7,551 bases of DNA from the NCBI GenBank assembly GCA_026396425.1, contig JAPLWU010000115.1:1-7551 (forward strand), read 5' to 3'. Positions 5,626 to 7,551 of the stretch are shown piece after piece. The notes beneath the pieces were generated by a model. That model was not told the DNA's origin. It saw only the letters and a list, made by a program, of their open reading frames with translations, and searched no databases. Both the position numbers and the translations under genes were made by a program. The stretch comes from Microcaldota archaeon. Its GTDB lineage: Archaea > Micrarchaeota > Micrarchaeia > Burarchaeales > JAKAKT01. The first letter of the stretch is position 1. The number at the start of each line of letters is the position of its first letter.

Positions 5626-5740
5626 AAATAACCGGGGTTCGCGGAATCCTCGGCTTTCAAGCCGTCGAGGAGCGAACCCAAATCCGGATTCCGCCTGAAG
5701 CCCATCCGTGCGGAATCCGGGGCTTCAGCCCCGGTTATTT
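5626..5740. repeat. 115-bp palindromic element with 12-bp terminal inverted repeats
   Basis: The ends are AAATAACCGGGG (5626-5637) and its exact complement CCCCGGTTATTT (5729-5740). Inside are several nested pairs. GGGTTCGC (5635-5642) pairs with GCGAACCC (5672-5679) around CGGCTT-TC-AAGCCG (5651-5664). AATCCGGATT (5681-5690) is a palindrome. GGATTCCGC (5686-5694) pairs with GCGGAATCC (5710-5718). CTGAAGCCC (5695-5703) pairs with GGGCTTCAG (5720-5728). CCGGGGCTTCAGCCCCGG (5717-5734) is a hairpin on its own. GCGGAATCC also occurs in direct orientation at 5641-5649. No reading frame of note. Its last base is the first base of the complement of the tatD stop. It resembles a REP/BIME-like or MITE-like element; the family is unknown to me. 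Confidence 0.8.
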
Positions 5741-6507
5741 CAATCCATCAACCTGTAAAATTTCCTCGCATTCTCGCTCGTAGCTCGCGCAACTTCTTCA
5801 AACGCAACCCCCTTCGTTTTGGCAACGAGCTCCGCAGCCTCGAAAACTGAATTTGGCGTCTTTCCGAGGTAGGGCGCATCGCTTTCGAGCAGGAGATATT
5901 GTAGGGGAACGGCCTTAATTACCTTTTCCCTCGAGCCCGATGGAACGGGCGGAACCGTGAAATAATAGCCTAGCTCAACCCCGCGCTTCGCCTGCGCCGG
6001 CTGCCCGCTGAAGCAGTGAAGGAGAACGTCTTTTGCTTGTCTCGCCTCGAGCACGTCAATCACTTCTTTCTCGGCGTTTCGCGAATGAATCACGACCGGC
6101 AGGTTGCGTCCAATCGCGTAATCAAGCAATTTTTCGAAACATTCCATCTGGTTTCTTCTTTCGCCATCATTTTTGGCCCAGTGATAGTCGAGGCCAATCT
6201 CGCCGATGGCAACAACGTTTTTGTTCGCAACCGCGTCAATCAGTTTTTCCGCTTCCCCTTTTTTTCCCGCTTCTCCAGGTTTTCTCATTGCGTCCTGCGG
6301 GGAGATTCCGGCAACCGCAAAAACAAAACCCGGGTATTTTTCCGCAATCTCAATCGACTTGATTGAACTCTCCAAAGAATGCCCGCATGTAACCAAGAAT
6401 CCCAGTTTGCCCTTCGCCTCGCTTACCGCTTCATCCGCATTTCCCATATCCGAGAGGTGGCAGTGCGAATCGACAAGCCCGGGGGGCAGTCCGGCCGGAG
6501 CAGGCAT
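5740..6507 (-). CDS. tatD: TatD-family metal-dependent hydrolase / DNase
   Basis: A 255-residue TIM-barrel protein of standard family length (about 255-265). TatD enzymes are two-metal hydrolases; studied members are 3'-5' exonucleases or DNases acting in DNA repair or RNA quality control. Metal ligands are visible: H15 and H17 in VDSHCHL, E103 in AIGEIGLDYHW, H141 in VVIHSRN, H164 in LLHCFSG, and D210 in LLLESDAPYL. The C-terminus TSENARKFYRL is the usual closing helix. ATG 6507 is the only start that precedes the DSHCHL strand by a sensible distance. There is no Shine-Dalgarno, and a TATA-like element sits about 27 nt upstream, so the mRNA is probably leaderless. The stop codon TGA shares its last base with the inverted-repeat element. 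It is divergent from aIF5A. Family call is firm; substrate is inferred from family. Confidence 0.95.
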   Translation of the reverse strand: MPAPAGLPPGLVDSHCHLSDMGNADEAVSEAKGKLGFLVTCGHSLESSIKSIEIAEKYPGFVFAVAGISPQDAMRKPGEAGKKGEAEKLIDAVANKNVVAIGEIGLDYHWAKNDGERRNQMECFEKLLDYAIGRNLPVVIHSRNAEKEVIDVLEARQAKDVLLHCFSGQPAQAKRGVELGYYFTVPPVPSGSREKVIKAVPLQYLLLESDAPYLGKTPNSVFEAAELVAKTKGVAFEEVARATSENARKFYRLMD

Positions 6508-6528
6508 ACGCCAATCTTATGCGAAGAG

Positions 6529-6538
6529 GTTAAAAATC
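6529..6538. promoter_or_regulatory. Bidirectional TATA element, tatD / aIF5A
   Basis: GTTAAAAATC on the plus strand reads GATTTTTAAC on the minus strand. Taking about 26 nt from box centre to start, it predicts initiation near 6508 for tatD (leaderless, ATG 6507) and near 6560 for aIF5A (about 45-nt leader). No other TATA-like sequence lies in this 97-nt gap. Confidence 0.55.
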
Positions 6539-6546
6539 TTTTTCGC

Positions 6547-6567
6547 CCAAAGGCTTCAGTCCTTTGG
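6547..6567. repeat. Short hairpin, 7-bp stem with CTTCAGT loop
   Basis: CCAAAGG (6547-6553) and CCTTTGG (6561-6567) are exact complements around a 7-nt loop. The core GGCTTCAGTCC resembles GGCTTCAGCCC in the palindromic element at the other end of tatD. It lies between the predicted TATA box and the aIF5A start, partly upstream of the likely transcript start. Confidence 0.6.
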
Positions 6568-6595
6568 TGATTCTTACGGTTCTTTGGTGATTCTT
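6562..6595 (+). repeat. Tandem 14-bp direct repeat in the aIF5A leader
   Basis: CTTTGGTGATTCTT occurs exactly at 6562-6575 and 6582-6595, a 20-nt period. Each copy contains GGTGAT, an SD-like core. A seven-codon mini-frame runs GTG (6567) to TGA (6588-6590). GTG 6587 in the second copy is in frame with aIF5A. Confidence 0.6.
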
Positions 6596-6604
6596 GTGGA
6601 GAAG

Positions 6605-6985
6605 ATGTTCGCGAGCATGAAAGATCTCAAGGTCGGGAAATACGTGCTCATCGACGACGTTCCATGCAGGGTAGTCGACATAGAGTCCTCTGCGCCCGGA
6701 AAGCACGGGGCAGCGAAGATGCGCGTGACCGCAATCGGGATTTTCGATGGCAACAAGAAGACGCTCCTAAAGCCGTCGGATGCCGACGCCGAGGTGCCGG
6801 TCATAGCGCGAAAGGTGGGCCAGGTCATGAACGTTTCGGGCAACACGGCGCAGGTCATGGACTCGGAATCCTTCGAGATGTTCGACCTCCAGATTCCCGA
6901 GGATATTACGGGAGTCGAGGCGGGCAAGGAAGTCGATTACATGCAGGCCATGGGAAGAAAAGTCATGACGAGGGCAAGGGTTTAA
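6605..6985 (+). CDS. Translation factor aIF5A (eIF-5A/EF-P family)
   Basis: A 126-residue protein, slightly short of the usual 130-140. It binds the ribosomal E site and helps form difficult peptide bonds such as polyproline. The N-terminal SH3-like domain (about residues 5-66) has LKVGKYVLIDDVPCRVVDI and the loop SSAPGKHGAAK. K33 in PGKHG is the lysine expected to become (deoxy)hypusine. The C-terminal OB-fold domain spans about 70-126 (VMNVSGNTAQVMD, ESFEMFDLQIPED, MGRKVMTRARV). ATG 6605 was chosen because GTGGAG lies 3 nt upstream; ATG 6617 or in-frame GTG 6587 are possible alternatives. The frame extends much further upstream but runs antisense to tatD. The leader carries a tandem repeat. 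S24e follows after 33 nt, in one translation operon. Confidence 0.97.
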   Translation: MFASMKDLKVGKYVLIDDVPCRVVDIESSAPGKHGAAKMRVTAIGIFDGNKKTLLKPSDADAEVPVIARKVGQVMNVSGNTAQVMDSESFEMFDLQIPEDITGVEAGKEVDYMQAMGRKVMTRARV

Positions 6986-7018
6986 TATTGGCGATAACAG
7001 GAAGCATAGGGTGAACAC

Positions 7019-7378
7019 ATGGAGATAACGATCGACAAGATGGACGATAACAAGCTGCTCAAGAGGAAGGAATGCTTCTTCACGGTTTCCTTCGAAGCCG
7101 CAACTCCCCCCAGGGGGGCGGTCAAGAAGGAGCTCTGCTCGAAACTCGGAGTGGACGAGGAGCTCGCGGTCCTGGATTACATACGGCAGGGCTTCGGCCA
7201 GTCGAGCGTCAAGTGCTATGCCAAAGTCTACGACTCGAAGGAGGGCATGGGCGTTGAGCTCGATTACAAGTTCCAGAGGGGCAAGCCCAAGGCGGAAAAA
7301 GAGGCGGCAAAGGCCCAGAAGAAAGCCGCGAAGGAAGCGGCAAAAAGAGAGAAGAAAAATAAAACGAACGTAAAGTAA
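7019..7378 (+). CDS. rps24e: 30S ribosomal protein S24e
   Basis: A 119-residue small-subunit protein of the archaeal/eukaryotic type. Typical features are MEITIDKMDDNKLLKRKE at the start, ATPPRGAVKKELCSKLGVD at about 28-46, and RQGFGQSSVKCYAKVYDSKE at about 56-75. After residue 88 the chain is a Lys/Ala/Glu-rich basic helix (KAEKEAAKAQKKAAKEAAKR), the kind of tail expected to contact rRNA. ATG 7019 follows GGGTGA (about 7008-7013) with 5 nt of spacing. It lies 33 nt after aIF5A. The sequence after its stop stays purine-rich and open in this frame for 44 more codons, so the annotated end could be a shortened tail (see findings). Confidence 0.96.
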   Translation: MEITIDKMDDNKLLKRKECFFTVSFEAATPPRGAVKKELCSKLGVDEELAVLDYIRQGFGQSSVKCYAKVYDSKEGMGVELDYKFQRGKPKAEKEAAKAQKKAAKEAAKREKKNKTNVK

Positions 7379-7487
7379 GCCAAGGCCGAGGAAAAAGGCC
7401 CGAAAAGAAGGGAAGCCAAGAAGAGAAAAAAACCAGAAAAGGCGGAAAGCCAAGAGGAAAATTTAGAAAAAAATAGCGGTGATCTGA
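7379..7487 (+). other. Purine-rich spacer, open in all three frames
   Basis: This 109-nt gap between S24e and the next start is strongly A/G-rich. In the S24e frame it reads like a Lys/Glu tail (AKAEEKGPKRREAKKRKK...), with the next in-frame stop at 7511. The other two forward frames are also open for about 28-31 codons, so openness alone proves little. It ends in the SD of the next gene. Confidence 0.5.
7479..7485 (+). promoter_or_regulatory. Strong Shine-Dalgarno of the last, partial gene
   Basis: GGTGATC is a perfect match to the 3' half of the archaeal consensus GGAGGTGATC and lies 2 nt before ATG 7488. It decides the start of the truncated gene at the window edge. Confidence 0.7.
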
Positions 7488-7551
7488 ATGGCAGAGGAAG
7501 CGGCAAAACCTGAAAAGAAGGAGAAGAAGGAGAAAAAGGAGAAACAGCCGA
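7488..7551 (+). CDS. Lys/Glu-rich protein start, possibly ribosomal protein S27ae (3'-truncated)
   Basis: Only 21 codons are visible (MAEEAAKPEKKEKKEKKEKQ..), a charged, probably disordered N-terminal extension. The Shine-Dalgarno is strong. In many archaea S24e is followed by the zinc-ribbon protein S27ae, so that identity is likely from gene order. The diagnostic CPxCG motifs would lie beyond the window, so the identity cannot be seen here. Confidence 0.5.
   Translation, partial: MAEEAAKPEKKEKKEKKEKQP

Noticed and set aside
5014..5631. Plus-strand open frame of 205 codons
   Set aside because: It is antisense to the NYN gene and the start of the Cys-repeat gene. The NYN strand has clear family motifs and an SD-coupled neighbour; the plus frame has no recognisable pattern.
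6206..6604. Long N-terminal extension of aIF5A in the same frame
   Set aside because: It runs antisense through tatD, upstream of the aIF5A promoter, and no aIF5A carries such a domain.
6767..7453. Minus-strand open frame of 228 codons
   Set aside because: It is antisense to aIF5A and S24e. The Phe/Leu-rich, membrane-like N-terminus arises from reading the Lys/Glu-rich codons backwards.

Overview
This window reads as a chromosomal segment from an archaeon. The archaeal markers are a translation factor aIF5A with its hypusination-site lysine, ribosomal protein S24e, an archaeal Sm-like protein, a tRNA-Ala gene with an anticodon-loop intron, TATA-type promoters, and two-module Lrp/AsnC-type regulators. 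The arrangement and the lineage-restricted proteins (double Lrp modules, a Cys-repeat membrane protein, small orphans) suggest a DPANN-like or other poorly characterised archaeon. That placement is inference. Most of the region is core or ordinary genomic content; I see no phage, plasmid, CRISPR array or transposase gene.

Left part (1-3688): genes alternate in direction. A 5'-truncated Lrp-like regulator (+) meets an ankyrin-repeat gene (-) tail to tail. The ankyrin gene is divergent from a second, complete Lrp-like paralogue (+). That paralogue meets an orphan hydrophilic protein gene (-) tail to tail. The orphan is divergent from a small orphan gene of 88 codons (+). Both Lrp genes end exactly one nucleotide before the opposing gene's stop codon.

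Centre (3727-6507, all minus strand): tatD, then a 115-bp inverted-repeat element, then a NYN/LabA-like nuclease-fold gene, then a two-TM protein with eight Cys-pair repeats. These are followed by an Sm-like gene with its own promoter and the intron-containing tRNA-Ala(GGC). The NYN and Cys-repeat genes are very probably one operon, because the second gene's Shine-Dalgarno sits 4 nt after the first gene's stop codon.

The most unusual structure lies between tatD and the NYN gene. A palindrome-rich element with perfect 12-bp terminal inverted repeats starts on the last base of the tatD stop codon. On its far side is a short out-of-use coding remnant that matches the C-terminus of TatD at about half of its residues. 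It looks like the scar of a former tatD copy.

Right part (6508-7551, plus strand): a bidirectional TATA region drives tatD one way and aIF5A the other. aIF5A is followed by S24e and by the start of a Lys/Glu-rich protein (possibly S27ae), forming a translation operon that runs off the window.

Translation signals are mixed. Several starts have a strong GGTG/GAGGTG-type Shine-Dalgarno, while the second Lrp gene and tatD look leaderless. Functional calls are from sequence reading alone; no searches were run.
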